A DNA stretch of 57,841 nucleotides. It comes from Oscillospiraceae bacterium (GTDB lineage: Bacteria; Bacillota; Clostridia; Oscillospirales; Oscillospiraceae). Under the pieces are notes generated by a model. That model had not been told where the DNA came from, did not search any database, and saw only the letters and a list, made by a program, of their open reading frames with translations. The stretch lies in NCBI GenBank assembly GCA_020025545.1, contig JAHHRX010000010.1, positions 1 to 57,841 of the forward strand. The letters run 5' to 3'. The translations under genes and the position numbers were made by a program. Each line of letters begins with the position of its first letter. The first letter of the stretch is position 1. Of this stretch, positions 15,840-24,254 are shown piece after piece.

Positions 15840-16793
15840 ATGAAGGACCGGTTTGGAAGAGAAATTACATATCTGCGGCTTTCCGTGACGGAGCTATGCA
15901 ATCTGCGGTGCCGCTACTGTATGCCCGCAGAGGGAATTTGCAAAAAGCGTCATGAGGATATGCTGACAGAGGAAGAAATGCTGACGGCAGTCCGGGCGGC
16001 GGCTTCACTGGGAATCTGCAAGCTGCGCATTACCGGAGGCGAACCGCTGGTGAAGAAAAACATTCTGTCCATCTGCCGCAATGCAGCCGGGATTCCGGGA
16101 ATTGAGGAGCTTTGCATCACCACCAACGGCATTTTGCTGCCGGAGCTGGCAATGCCTCTGCGAGAGGCGGGGGTAGATCGGATCAATATGAGCCTTGACA
16201 CGCTGGATCCGCAAAAATACAGCCATATTACCAGAATCGGCTCATTGAAAGATGCCCTGCTGGGGCTGCAGGCGGCGCTGGATGCAGGATTCAAACGAGT
16301 CAAGATGAACACTGTGCTGATCGGCGGCTTTAACGACGATGAAATTCAGAATCTGGCAGAGCTTACGCTGCGCTATCCGGTGGATGTGCGATTTATCGAG
16401 TATATGCCCATGCCCGGTGCATTGGAATTCGGCCCGGATGCATATATTCCCTGCGACATGGTGCTAAAGTGCCTGCCCCGGCTGGAGCCGGTGGCGGATG
16501 AGAGCCGGGTGGCCCGGTGTTACCGCCTGCCGGGAGCTTTGGGAAATGTGGGACTTATCAGCGCTGTTACCAACGATTTTTGTGCCGAATGCAACCGCAT
16601 CCGGCTGACGGCGGACGGAAAGCTCAAGCCCTGCCTCCACTCCGGGCAGGAAATCCCTATCAAGGGGCTGAGTCAGGAGGAAATGACCGAGCAGATCAAA
16701 GCGGCGATTCTTGCAAAGCCCAGATGCCACACGCTGCTTTCTGCCGGTGCACATTCTCATGCGGGCAGAGCCATGTACACCATTGGAGGATAA
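15840..16793 (+). CDS. moaA: GTP 3',8-cyclase MoaA (radical SAM, first Moco step)
   Basis: The 317-residue protein is a full-length MoaA. The N-terminal radical-SAM cluster motif is CNLRCRYC (CxxxCxxC). KLRITGGEPL is the SAM-binding segment. The C-terminal second cluster motif is CAECNRIRLTADGKLKPCL. The chain ends in the characteristic Gly-Gly (MYTIGG). It converts GTP to the cyclic intermediate used by MoaC. The start ATG at 15840 lies one base after the previous stop; an open frame to 15771 lies inside the MoeA-like gene. The codons for the terminal Gly residues (GGAGGA) double as the ribosome site for moaC. Confidence 0.95.
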   Translation: MKDRFGREITYLRLSVTELCNLRCRYCMPAEGICKKRHEDMLTEEEMLTAVRAAASLGICKLRITGGEPLVKKNILSICRNAAGIPGIEELCITTNGILLPELAMPLREAGVDRINMSLDTLDPQKYSHITRIGSLKDALLGLQAALDAGFKRVKMNTVLIGGFNDDEIQNLAELTLRYPVDVRFIEYMPMPGALEFGPDAYIPCDMVLKCLPRLEPVADESRVARCYRLPGALGNVGLISAVTNDFCAECNRIRLTADGKLKPCLHSGQEIPIKGLSQEEMTEQIKAAILAKPRCHTLLSAGAHSHAGRAMYTIGG

Positions 16794-16794
16794 T

Positions 16795-17280
16795 ATGGAT
16801 TTTACACATTTCAACGATCAGGGGCGGGCGAAAATGGTGGATGTAGGAGAAAAATCCCCTACCCGGCGGACGGCTACCGCAGGCGCCCGGGTTCTGGTGA
16901 ACCGGGAGACATTCGATGGAATCCGCACCGGCGGAATGAAAAAGGGCGATGTGCTTACCGTTGCCCAGATCGCCGGAGTTATGGGTGCCAAGCGCACGCC
17001 GGATCTGATTCCCATGTGTCATCCCGTTGCGGTGGACGGCATTGACCTGCATTTGGAACTGGACGAGGAGCGCTGCTGTGTGGAGATTGAGGCTACCGTT
17101 ACCTGCGAGGGGCGAACCGGTGTGGAAATGGAAGCATTGACAGCGGCGGCTGCGGCGGCACTTACCGTCTATGATATGTGCAAGGCGGTGCAGAAGGATA
17201 TGGAGATTACGGATCTGCGCCTCATCCGCAAAACCGGCGGCATCCACGGAGATTTTTACAGGGAGGAGAAAAGCTTATGA
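16795..17280 (+). CDS. moaC: Cyclic pyranopterin monophosphate synthase MoaC
   Basis: The 161-residue protein has all MoaC landmarks: KMVDVGEKSPTRRTA, MGAKRTPDLIPMCHPV, TGVEMEALTAAAAAALTVYDMCKA, and the C-terminal RLIRKTGGIHGDF with the catalytic Lys. It rearranges the MoaA product to cyclic pyranopterin monophosphate. The ATG at 16795 is one base after the moaA stop and uses a GGAGG located inside moaA. Its stop overlaps the next start by four bases. Confidence 0.95.
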   Translation: MDFTHFNDQGRAKMVDVGEKSPTRRTATAGARVLVNRETFDGIRTGGMKKGDVLTVAQIAGVMGAKRTPDLIPMCHPVAVDGIDLHLELDEERCCVEIEATVTCEGRTGVEMEALTAAAAAALTVYDMCKAVQKDMEITDLRLIRKTGGIHGDFYREEKSL

Positions 17281-18170
17281 ACGAAAAAGCGGTTGTGATC
17301 ACCGTCAGCGATAAGGCCGCCCGGGGGGAGCGGGTGGATGCCAGCGGCCCCATGCTTGCCGGAAAGCTGGAGGAGGACGGCTGGCAGGTGGTCTGGACGG
17401 AAACCGTGCCGGATGAAGAAGCGTGTATTCGCCGGGCACTTCTGCATGGAGCGGATGAATTGGGCGCAGCGCTGATTCTTACCACCGGCGGCACCGGATT
17501 TTCTCCCAGAGATATTACGCCGGAAGTCACCTTGCAGATGGTGGAACGGCTGACTCCGGGAATCCCTGAGGCCATGCGGGCGGAGAGTATGCGCATCACA
17601 CCCCGTGGGTGTTTGTCCCGCTCTGTTGCGGGCATCCGCGGCCGGAGCCTGATTGTGAACCTCCCCGGCAGCCCAAAAGCCGCAGAAGAAAACTATGATG
17701 CGGTGTCCGGTGCCATCCGGCATGGGATTCAGATGCTGGCATCCGACGGCTCTGCCGATTGCGCCGTGCCGGAGACGGCTAAGAAAAGCGCCCCTTCTCT
17801 GGATCGGTGGCTCAAAGAGGCAAAAGCGCAGGAAAACGCCGGACAGACAGGAATGTACCTGTTTCACAACGGCGTCGTCCGGGAAACTGCCAAGGCAGCC
17901 GTCCGCGCGGGAGCGGAAAATACTGCCCCGGTGAAGGGAATGCTGTTTTCCTGGAATTCCGAAAAGGTTGCGGCGGCGGAAGAGCAGGCACGGATGATGG
18001 AGGGCATCACTTATGTGCGTGTCTGGCTAAATGAAGGCCGGCTTGGGGTAGGGGACGATCTGATGCTGGTGCTGGTTGGCGGCGATATCCGACCCCATGT
18101 GCTGGGAGCACTGGAACAGCTGGTGAAAAATCTGAAGGAAATCTGCATCAAAGAGCAGGAAATCTTCTGA
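17277..18170 (+). CDS. MoaB/MogA domain fused to a MoaE-like domain
   Basis: The 297-residue protein has two parts. Residues 1-155 form a MoaB/MogA domain (VVITVSDKAARGERVDASGP, LTTGGTGFSPRDITPEVT, and NLPGSPKAAEEN), which adenylylates molybdopterin or binds it before metal insertion. Residues about 175-297 (MYLFHNGVVRETAKAAVRAGAEN, RVWLNEGRLGVGDDLMLVLVGGDIRPHVLGALEQLVKNLK) resemble the MoaE-like proteins of anaerobes, the large subunit of molybdopterin synthase. No moaD is seen nearby. The ATG overlaps the moaC stop. The fusion would couple dithiolene formation with activation; this is inference, and the MoaE assignment is less secure than MoaB. Confidence 0.8.
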   Translation: MNEKAVVITVSDKAARGERVDASGPMLAGKLEEDGWQVVWTETVPDEEACIRRALLHGADELGAALILTTGGTGFSPRDITPEVTLQMVERLTPGIPEAMRAESMRITPRGCLSRSVAGIRGRSLIVNLPGSPKAAEENYDAVSGAIRHGIQMLASDGSADCAVPETAKKSAPSLDRWLKEAKAQENAGQTGMYLFHNGVVRETAKAAVRAGAENTAPVKGMLFSWNSEKVAAAEEQARMMEGITYVRVWLNEGRLGVGDDLMLVLVGGDIRPHVLGALEQLVKNLKEICIKEQEIF

Positions 18171-18206
18171 CAGATCTATAGAAATATGAAATTGGGAGGC
18201 AATACC

Positions 18207-19010
18207 ATGAAAAGAACATTTACATTACTGCTGACGATTTTATTGACCTTGGGTATTCTGATGACAGGCTGTGGGCAGAACGACAGGCCTGCTGACAGCG
18301 GCTCCGGCGGCAATACCGAAGTGCCTTCCAAATCCTTGGAAGGACACACCCTGCGGATCTTCTGCGGCGCCGGTATGACCAAGCCATTTCAGGAGATCGC
18401 CGATGCTTTTCAGGCAGAAACCGGCTGCAAGGTAGAGGTCACTTTTGCCAATGCCGGTCAGATCCAGTCCCAGATCAAAACCGCAGAGGAGGGCGATTTC
18501 TTCATCGCAGGTTCTGCGCAGGAACTGAAACCCGTGGAAAAGTATGTGAAGGAGCATAAGGACCTTGTGAAGCACATCCCTGTACTGATTGTTCCGGAAG
18601 CGAACCCCGGTGGGATCACCGGTCTTAAGTCTCTGACACAGGACGGCGTCAGCTTCATCATGGGCGATGCAGAGGCAACCCCCATCGGTAAGATTACCAA
18701 GAAAGCCCTCACGGCTTTGGGCATCTTCGACAAGGTCAGTGTGGCTGCTACCACCGCAACCGCGCCCCAGATCGCAACGCTGATTGCCAAGGGAGAGGCC
18801 GATGCTGCAATCACATGGAAGGAAAATGCCCATGTGGACGGCGTGAAAATCGTAGAAACCGAGGACCTGATTCCTTATATTATGACGGTTCCTGCTGCCC
18901 GGCTTACCTGCTCTCAGGATGCCGAGGCTGCCGATGCCTTTGACAGTTATCTTGATACTGCTGCTGCCCGGGACATTTGGGTGAAGTACGGCTATGAACT
19001 TATCCGGTAA
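18207..19010 (+). CDS. modA: Molybdate/tungstate-binding lipoprotein ModA
   Basis: The 267-residue lipoprotein has the signal MKRTFTLLLTILLTLGILMTGC and a Ser/Gly linker. A ModA/WtpA fold follows: LRIFCGAGMTKPFQEIADAFQAETGCKVEVTFANAGQIQSQI and GDFFIAGSAQEL. The oxyanion would be held by main-chain and Ser/Thr groups in these loops. The ATG at 18207 follows GGGAGG; an in-frame ATG at 18186 lies before that site and is not used. Placement directly after Moco genes supports molybdate or tungstate as ligand. Which metal is unclear. Confidence 0.88.
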   Translation: MKRTFTLLLTILLTLGILMTGCGQNDRPADSGSGGNTEVPSKSLEGHTLRIFCGAGMTKPFQEIADAFQAETGCKVEVTFANAGQIQSQIKTAEEGDFFIAGSAQELKPVEKYVKEHKDLVKHIPVLIVPEANPGGITGLKSLTQDGVSFIMGDAEATPIGKITKKALTALGIFDKVSVAATTATAPQIATLIAKGEADAAITWKENAHVDGVKIVETEDLIPYIMTVPAARLTCSQDAEAADAFDSYLDTAAARDIWVKYGYELIR

Positions 19011-19812
19011 ACCAAAGGCTCCCTGGAAACAGGGGGCTTTTTCCCTAATTTCCATTGGGGTGGCGCTGCTGGTGATTTGCTTTGTGGGCAGCGCTGTAGC
19101 TGCCATTATGGTGGCAGGACTTCCGGATTTGTGGGAAAACCTCAACACGAAGGAAGTGCACTTTTCCCTGATGCTCAGCTTGGTGACGGCCGGCATTTCC
19201 AGTGCCTTGGTGCTGCTGTTGGCACTGCCCACTGCCTATGCCCTCACAAGGACCCGGATGCCCTTCAAGCGGCTGTCGGAAATCCTTTTGGAGCTTACCA
19301 TGTCCCTGCCTTACATTTTGCTGGGATTGGCACTGCTGATTGTGTTTTCTTCCCCTTTTGGAAAGTGGCTGAAAAGCCACGGCTTCCGGGTGGTATTTTC
19401 TCCCATGGGGATCATCATGGCGCACCTGCTGGTGAACCTGCCTTATGCCATCCGTCTGGTGAGAGATGCCTTTGAGGGGGCGGACAGCCGTTTGGAATTT
19501 ATCGCCCAGACTTTGGGGGCAGGACCCTTTCAGACTTTTGCCACCGTGCTTCTGCCCGGCTGCCGGGTGGAGCTGGTAAGCACTTTGATTCTGGTGTGGT
19601 CCAGAGCCATGGGGGAGTTCGGCGCAACCTTGATGCTGGTGGGAATCACCCGTATGAAAACGGAAACGCTGCCCGGGAGCATTTACCTCAATATTACCAC
19701 CGGAAACAACGAAGCAGCCATGTCCACGGCGGTTCTGATTTTGGGAATCTCTGCACTGGCGCAGGTGTTGTCTCATTTTGCCGGCCGGCGCAAAAAAGAC
19801 GAGCTACGGTAG
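18994..19812 (+). CDS. modB: Molybdate/tungstate ABC permease ModB
   Basis: The 272-residue permease has about six membrane helices, starting LISIGVALLVICFVGSAVAAIMV. It also has the ModB/CysT-type sequences ALPTAYALTRTRMPFKRLSEILLELTMSLP and the coupling loop FIAQTLGAGPFQTFATVLLPGCR. Then MGEFGATLMLVG is the signature GEFG of ModB permeases. The start lies 17 bases inside the modA end, so translation is coupled. It forms a homodimeric channel with ModC. Confidence 0.88.
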   Translation: MNLSGKPKAPWKQGAFSLISIGVALLVICFVGSAVAAIMVAGLPDLWENLNTKEVHFSLMLSLVTAGISSALVLLLALPTAYALTRTRMPFKRLSEILLELTMSLPYILLGLALLIVFSSPFGKWLKSHGFRVVFSPMGIIMAHLLVNLPYAIRLVRDAFEGADSRLEFIAQTLGAGPFQTFATVLLPGCRVELVSTLILVWSRAMGEFGATLMLVGITRMKTETLPGSIYLNITTGNNEAAMSTAVLILGISALAQVLSHFAGRRKKDELR

Positions 19813-19823
19813 GAGGCGCTTAC

Positions 19824-20531
19824 ATGGAAACACTGGAAATTCAAAATTTTTCCGTGAGGCGGGGAAATTTTACTTTGGGGCCGCTTTCCTTTTCTGTTCG
19901 GAAAAATGAGATCTTTGCCATTCTGGGCTACACCGGCTCGGGAAAAACCATACTGCTGGAATCTATCTGCGGCCTGTTCCCGGGAGACACCGGGGCCGTC
20001 CTTTACGATGGAGTGGAGGTTTCTCAGATTCCGGTAGGACAGCGTGGGCTGGGGATCGTGTCACAGGATCATTGCCTGTTTCCGCATATGCGGGTGGAGG
20101 ACAACATTTCCTACGGCCTCCGCTGCCACCATGTACCCAAACAGCAGCGAGAGCGGCGGGTGGATGCGCTTTTGGAGCTGCTTAACATCACTCACATCCG
20201 CAGACAGTACCCCGCAACCCTTTCCGGCGGCGAACGCCAGCGGACGGCGCTTGCCAGAGCCCTTGCGCTGGAGCCGGAGCTCCTTGTTTTGGATGAACCT
20301 TTTTCTGCCCTGGATCCGGCAACCAGAAGCAGGCTTCAGCAGGAATTGCTGTCTATCCACAGAAAATTCCCATGCACCATCGTCTTTGTCACCCATGATT
20401 TTAACGAAGCAGAGCTCTTGGCGGATCGGGTGGGTATCTTGCTGGATGGAGAGCTGCTGGCAGTCACCAAGGGCTCGGAATTGATGAAAGAGCACTATTG
20501 CAAAAAAATCGAAACATTTTTAGGGAGGTAA
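19824..20531 (+). CDS. modC: Molybdate/tungstate ABC ATPase ModC (short form)
   Basis: The 235-residue ATPase has Walker A GYTGSGKT near residues 35-42, signature LSGGERQR, Walker B LLVLDEPFSALD and switch His VTHDF. It lacks the C-terminal TOBE/Mop domain present in E. coli-type ModC (about 350 residues), so molybdate-dependent trans-inhibition of that kind is not expected. The ATG at 19824 follows AGGAGG. It is followed after five bases by the DUF364 gene. Confidence 0.85.
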   Translation: METLEIQNFSVRRGNFTLGPLSFSVRKNEIFAILGYTGSGKTILLESICGLFPGDTGAVLYDGVEVSQIPVGQRGLGIVSQDHCLFPHMRVEDNISYGLRCHHVPKQQRERRVDALLELLNITHIRRQYPATLSGGERQRTALARALALEPELLVLDEPFSALDPATRSRLQQELLSIHRKFPCTIVFVTHDFNEAELLADRVGILLDGELLAVTKGSELMKEHYCKKIETFLGR

Positions 20532-20536
20532 GCCGC

Positions 20537-21289
20537 ATGGAATTGACAGCGGAAACTTTTTATGCCCAGCTGAGACAGCGGTTTTTTGAGGTGCTGAAGG
20601 AAAATGAACTGCTGGCAAAGCGGGTGCATTTGCGGACACGGGCGCTTTCGCCGGAGGAAGCCATCGGCATCACAGAGCGGAAGGATTTCCCCATTCTTAC
20701 CGGCAAGGATGTTATGGTTCAGGCGGAGTGCGCCGGGGCTAAGGGACAGGCCTTTACCGACGCCCCTGCCATTTTCAACGGCACGCTGCAGCAGGTCTGC
20801 CAGCTGGATTTAAGCGGCGATTCTCACAATCGGGGCATTTTCATTGCATCACTGAATGCGGTTATGGGGCTTCTGGGGCGGGCCTGCGGCACGGTTCATT
20901 GCCGCAACAGCGGGCCGGAGGTTTGCGCCCCCCGGGCAGCTGCCTGCATCAAAGCCCGTTACGGCAACCCGAAAATTGCCCTCATCGGTTATCAGCCCTC
21001 CATGCTGGAGTGCCTTTCCAGGGAATTTGACCTGCGGGTGTCAGATCTGAATCCGGATACCGTGGGGGATACCCGCTACGGCGTATTGGTTGAGGATGGC
21101 AGCAGAGATAACCAAAATATGTGCCGGTGGGCGGATCTGATTCTCTGCACCGGCAGCACCGTGTGCAACGGGAGCATTGTGGATTTCCTGCCCTATGCAG
21201 ATAAGACCCTGTTTTTCGGCACCACCATTGCCGGTGCCGCGGAGCTGATGGGGCTGCGCCGCCTGTGCTTTGCGGAGGAACTCCAGTAA
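20537..21289 (+). CDS. DUF4213/DUF364 protein (putative metal-chelation fold)
   Basis: The 250-residue cytoplasmic protein is assigned by eye to the DUF364 family, described as a Rossmann-like putative heavy-metal-chelation domain. The N-terminal third (MELTAETFYAQLRQRFFEVL) looks like DUF4213. The C-terminal part has KIALIGYQPSMLECLSREFDLRVSDL and DLILCTGSTVCNGSIVDFLPYA, typical of DUF364. Several cysteines (CAGAKGQ, CGTVHCRNSGPEVCAPRAAACIKARYG) could bind metal. It is the last gene of the Mo operon, with a GGGAGG site inside the modC stop region. A role in Mo/W handling is plausible from context but unproven. Confidence 0.7.
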   Translation: MELTAETFYAQLRQRFFEVLKENELLAKRVHLRTRALSPEEAIGITERKDFPILTGKDVMVQAECAGAKGQAFTDAPAIFNGTLQQVCQLDLSGDSHNRGIFIASLNAVMGLLGRACGTVHCRNSGPEVCAPRAAACIKARYGNPKIALIGYQPSMLECLSREFDLRVSDLNPDTVGDTRYGVLVEDGSRDNQNMCRWADLILCTGSTVCNGSIVDFLPYADKTLFFGTTIAGAAELMGLRRLCFAEELQ

Positions 21290-21300
21290 AATAATTCGGA

Positions 21301-21330
21301 AGAACCCGCCCTCGAAAGGGGGCGGGTTCT
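21301..21330 (+). terminator. Terminator of the molybdenum operon
   Basis: AGAACCCGCC pairs with GGCGGGTTCT in a GC-rich stem with a short loop, followed by GTGTCTCTTT. Confidence 0.8.
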
Positions 21331-21390
21331 GTGTCTCTTTAGGCAGTCGGCACCCATTGGTATGGCTGCATCACGGAATGGCGCAAAAAA

Positions 21391-21421
21391 TGGCGGTTAC
21401 AGAAAACTTCTGCAACCGCCA
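21391..21421 (-). terminator. Terminator of the large lipoprotein gene
   Basis: The arms TGGCGGTT and AACCGCCA, extended by CAGAA/TTCTG after a mismatch, form a stem. On the minus strand it is followed by TTTTTTGCGC. Confidence 0.85.
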
Positions 21422-21437
21422 AAATTATGCCGTTAAA

Positions 21438-23810
21438 TTAATGCTTAAAATTCAGTTCGTTGCAAACCTTGCCGTCTTCGGTAATGACGGAGAGAACGCA
21501 GCCGGCATACTGAGGCTTGCTGTTCCAGTTGCAGGCAGCCAGTTCTACGGTGACTTCCTTGCCGGCGTACTGCTTCAGCCAGCTGTACTGTTTGCCGCTG
21601 GAGCAATAGAGCTGCACTTGAGTGTCGCCGTCTGTCAGCTTGACGGAGGTATAGTAAGGAGTTTCCTCAAAGGCGATGGTGGCCTTCAGAACATAGACAT
21701 CTCTGGAGTGATCTTCGTTCACATTCAGCTTTGCAAAGTCTGCAAGGGTCTTGCCGGTGATGAAAGCCTTGTCGGAATAGGCGTTTTTGCCGTAGTAGTT
21801 AGCGAGAATGTCACAGTTTGTAAGTGCGGTGTGGCCGTAGCATTCTACACCGTCCTTGAGGAACCGATCCCGCTTGCCCTGCAAAATGATTTCCTGACCG
21901 ATGGCGAGGCCTTCCATTTTTTCATCGTCCAGAGTCACGGCGATAACACCGGTGTCGTCGATCAGGTAGAAGCCCTGCTTGTTGACCAGAGAAGGTCCGA
22001 TGATGCCCTTGACGGTGACGATTTCGCCTACCTGAGCATTTGCGGCCTGCTCCACGGTGATGGAATCATGGGCAGCAGCCTGTGCCACGGTGATTTCCAC
22101 AGTCTGGCTGTATTCCTTGCCATTGTAAGAGCCCACAACCTTGACGGAGGCTTCGCCGTATCCAGTGCAGTGCATGACCAGCTTTCCGTTTTCACTTGTG
22201 AACTTTACCACATTTTCATTGCTGGAAAAATAGCTCAGCTTTGCGTCGGAGAATCCCAGAAGCTCAGAAGAAACGGAAGTGGTTACTTCCATAGCGGGAT
22301 CGCCGGAATAACTGGTGTCAAACTGACCGATACCGTAGTATTTTACTGCAAATTCTGCGGCATTGTCGGTGTCGAAGGTGTAGCCCTCGTCCACCACATC
22401 AATGGGAACGAAGCGGTAGACACAGCTGCTGTTGGTGGCTTTGGCATTGAGAACGGAGAGATAAACGGTGCAGATTTTACCATCAAACTGATCCAGCCAC
22501 TCAAAATCGCTGCCGCTGCACTGGGTATAAGTATAGGAACCGGTGGTGCCGTCCAGGTCCTTGAAGTAGTAGTTGAGAAAGCCCTTGCCGTCTTCCCGTG
22601 TTACGAGGGCATTGACCTTGAAAATCGTGGAAGTGATGTTGGTGGACAGGGGAGTGTCCATGATTTCCTTCACAGTGGATTCGGGAATCCAGCTCTTGCT
22701 GAAGGTGTTGTCGGTCTTTTCGTCGTTGTCTTTCAGGTATGCGTTTTCCAGCTGGCAGCAGCCCTGATAGCCGAACTTCTGAGCGTCTTCTATTTCCTTG
22801 TCCAGAATCCAGTAGGTCTTGGAGGCCAGAATTGTGATCTTGTTGCCAGCTTTTACGCGCTGGGCCAGGTCGGAATCGTATACATAAATAGACTGTGTAT
22901 CGTCCACCAGATAGAAGCCGTTGGGCTTCATGCCGTTGGCGTAGGTGATTCGGGCAACGATACCCCCGGTTTTGACCAGCGCACCCTTGGCGGCTTCACG
23001 CGCCTCAGCGATGGTCATGGCGGTGTAGTCTGCTTCGTTGATATCCAGCTCGGCCTTCTTGAAAGAAATCAGACGGGCATTTTTGATTTCCTTCTGACCA
23101 TTAAAGTTTTGCAGGATGCAGTACAGCAGAACTTCGTCGCCCTTGTAGGGCTTGTCCTTCATGTCGGCGTAGCCAACGGAGCCGTCCTCACTGTAAGTGC
23201 CATAGACAGAAATGGAACCGGTTCCGTCTGTGATCACCATGGCACCGTACTGAGCGTTGGTGATGGTTTCAATGGTACCCCGGATATAATAGCGTTCCGT
23301 GGTCACATTGCCGTCTTCACCGCAAAGCTCCAAGGCTTTCTGAATGGAAATAACGGAGATTGTCTCGGGCTTGTTGGGAGTTACAGTGGGTTTTGGAGTC
23401 GTCGGCTGTGTAGGTCTGAGTTGAGGCTTCGGCTGTGTAGGTCTGAGTTGAGGCTTCGTCTGTGTAGGTCTGGACTGAGGCTTCGTCTGTGTAGGTCTGG
23501 ACTGAGGCTTCGGCTTTACAGGAGAATTGTTTGTTTCCTCTGTCTCCGTTTGAGGATTAGTGCTGTCAGTAGAAACTGCCGGTGTATCCTCGCCTTCATC
23601 TTCTGTTACATCAGGAATATTTGTCTCCTCGTAAGAAGAATCAGCGGTAGATTCCGTCGAGCCGGTTGCATCAGGAATATTTGTCTCCTCGTAAGAAGAA
23701 TCAGTGGTAGATTCCGGCGAGTCGGTTGCATCAGCGGATTTCCCTGCACAGCCAGCCAGCAGAGATACCGTCATCAGCAGAGCCAGCAATAATGCGGATA
23801 ACTTTTTCAT
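21438..23810 (-). CDS. Large repeat-containing lipoprotein with OB-fold-like domains
   Basis: This 790-residue exported lipoprotein has the signal MKKLSALLLALLMTVSLLAGC. A Ser/Thr/Glu-rich segment follows with two copies of a 20-residue repeat (SSYEETNIPD...). Then come four nine-residue units of TKPQSRPTQ type. The rest has several repeats of an OB-fold-like module, seen as NAQYGAMVITDGTGSISVYG, MKPNGFYLVDDTQSIYVYDS and VNKQGFYLIDDTGVIAVTLD, plus one Ig-like/BIG-type domain (VSSELLGFSDAKLSYFSSNENVVKF). This resembles the OB-fold modules of exported nucleases (YhcR type), but no nuclease domain is present. The start at 23810 follows GGTG. It is transcribed alone. Function unknown; binding of nucleic acid or glycans at the surface is possible. 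Confidence 0.75.
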   Translation of the reverse strand: MKKLSALLLALLMTVSLLAGCAGKSADATDSPESTTDSSYEETNIPDATGSTESTADSSYEETNIPDVTEDEGEDTPAVSTDSTNPQTETEETNNSPVKPKPQSRPTQTKPQSRPTQTKPQLRPTQPKPQLRPTQPTTPKPTVTPNKPETISVISIQKALELCGEDGNVTTERYYIRGTIETITNAQYGAMVITDGTGSISVYGTYSEDGSVGYADMKDKPYKGDEVLLYCILQNFNGQKEIKNARLISFKKAELDINEADYTAMTIAEAREAAKGALVKTGGIVARITYANGMKPNGFYLVDDTQSIYVYDSDLAQRVKAGNKITILASKTYWILDKEIEDAQKFGYQGCCQLENAYLKDNDEKTDNTFSKSWIPESTVKEIMDTPLSTNITSTIFKVNALVTREDGKGFLNYYFKDLDGTTGSYTYTQCSGSDFEWLDQFDGKICTVYLSVLNAKATNSSCVYRFVPIDVVDEGYTFDTDNAAEFAVKYYGIGQFDTSYSGDPAMEVTTSVSSELLGFSDAKLSYFSSNENVVKFTSENGKLVMHCTGYGEASVKVVGSYNGKEYSQTVEITVAQAAAHDSITVEQAANAQVGEIVTVKGIIGPSLVNKQGFYLIDDTGVIAVTLDDEKMEGLAIGQEIILQGKRDRFLKDGVECYGHTALTNCDILANYYGKNAYSDKAFITGKTLADFAKLNVNEDHSRDVYVLKATIAFEETPYYTSVKLTDGDTQVQLYCSSGKQYSWLKQYAGKEVTVELAACNWNSKPQYAGCVLSVITEDGKVCNELNFKH
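23407..23514 (-). repeat. Four tandem 27-bp units inside the lipoprotein gene
   Basis: Units begin at 23407, 23434, 23461 and 23488. They differ at only a few bases and encode four nine-residue Pro/Gln-rich units (KPQSRPTQ/KPQLRPTQ). They form a flexible wall-spanning linker and are likely to vary in copy number. Confidence 0.9.
23609..23728 (-). repeat. Two tandem 60-bp units inside the lipoprotein gene
   Basis: Units at 23609-23668 and 23669-23728 differ at only a few positions and encode a duplicated 20-residue acidic segment containing SSYEETNIPD. Confidence 0.9.
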
Positions 23811-24131
23811 GTACTTCACCTTCGTTGTATATTTTTTGCTCTTTCAATCGAACAGGATAATATTACCAGATTATTTACAGAGTTTCAACAGCAAATCAAA
23901 ATTCACAGAACCATTTCTTCGAGGCGATAAATGTAATCAGGGCGTTCAGATCAAAAGAAATGCCGGAACATCCATTCCCATGCGAATCGCAGATATTTTA
24001 GTTTTCCATCTCCTTTTGCTTGCATGAGTCTTGCTTGTGAGCTAGAATAATAGCTATATATAACGATAAATGCAAATTATAATTTATTTTGATAGCATAA
24101 ACTAAATTTACAGATTGGGAGGCGCGAAATT

Positions 24132-24218
24132 GTGCGGGATAGGAAGGTTGAAACGCTCCATGCGGCGGCGGAATGCAGGAATTTTACAAAGGCTGCCCAA
24201 ATCCTTTCTTCCGATTGA
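24132..24218 (+). pseudogene. 5' fragment of a LysR-family regulator gene
   Basis: A GGGAGG site followed by GTG at 24132 opens a frame reading VRDRKVETLHAAAECRNFTKAAQILS, which then hits TGA after 28 codons. The segment matches the N-terminal winged-helix start of LysR regulators (RKLxTFLxxAExxNFTKAAxxL). The rest of the gene is missing. It ends 36 bases before the AlkD-like start in the same frame. The upstream stretch 23811-24131 is AT-rich, has no gene, and may hold the promoters of this fragment and of the lipoprotein gene. Confidence 0.65.
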
Positions 24219-24254
24219 GAACATAAGCATGATGCGGGAAAGGAAAAACAGCAG

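Noticed and set aside
23407..23514. Regular 27-bp repeats considered as a CRISPR array
   Set aside because: Repeats are directly adjacent without spacers and stay in the reading frame of the lipoprotein.
21270..23792. 840-codon open frame opposite the large lipoprotein gene
   Set aside because: No start signal or domain; its arginine/leucine repeats are the antisense of the TKPQ repeats.
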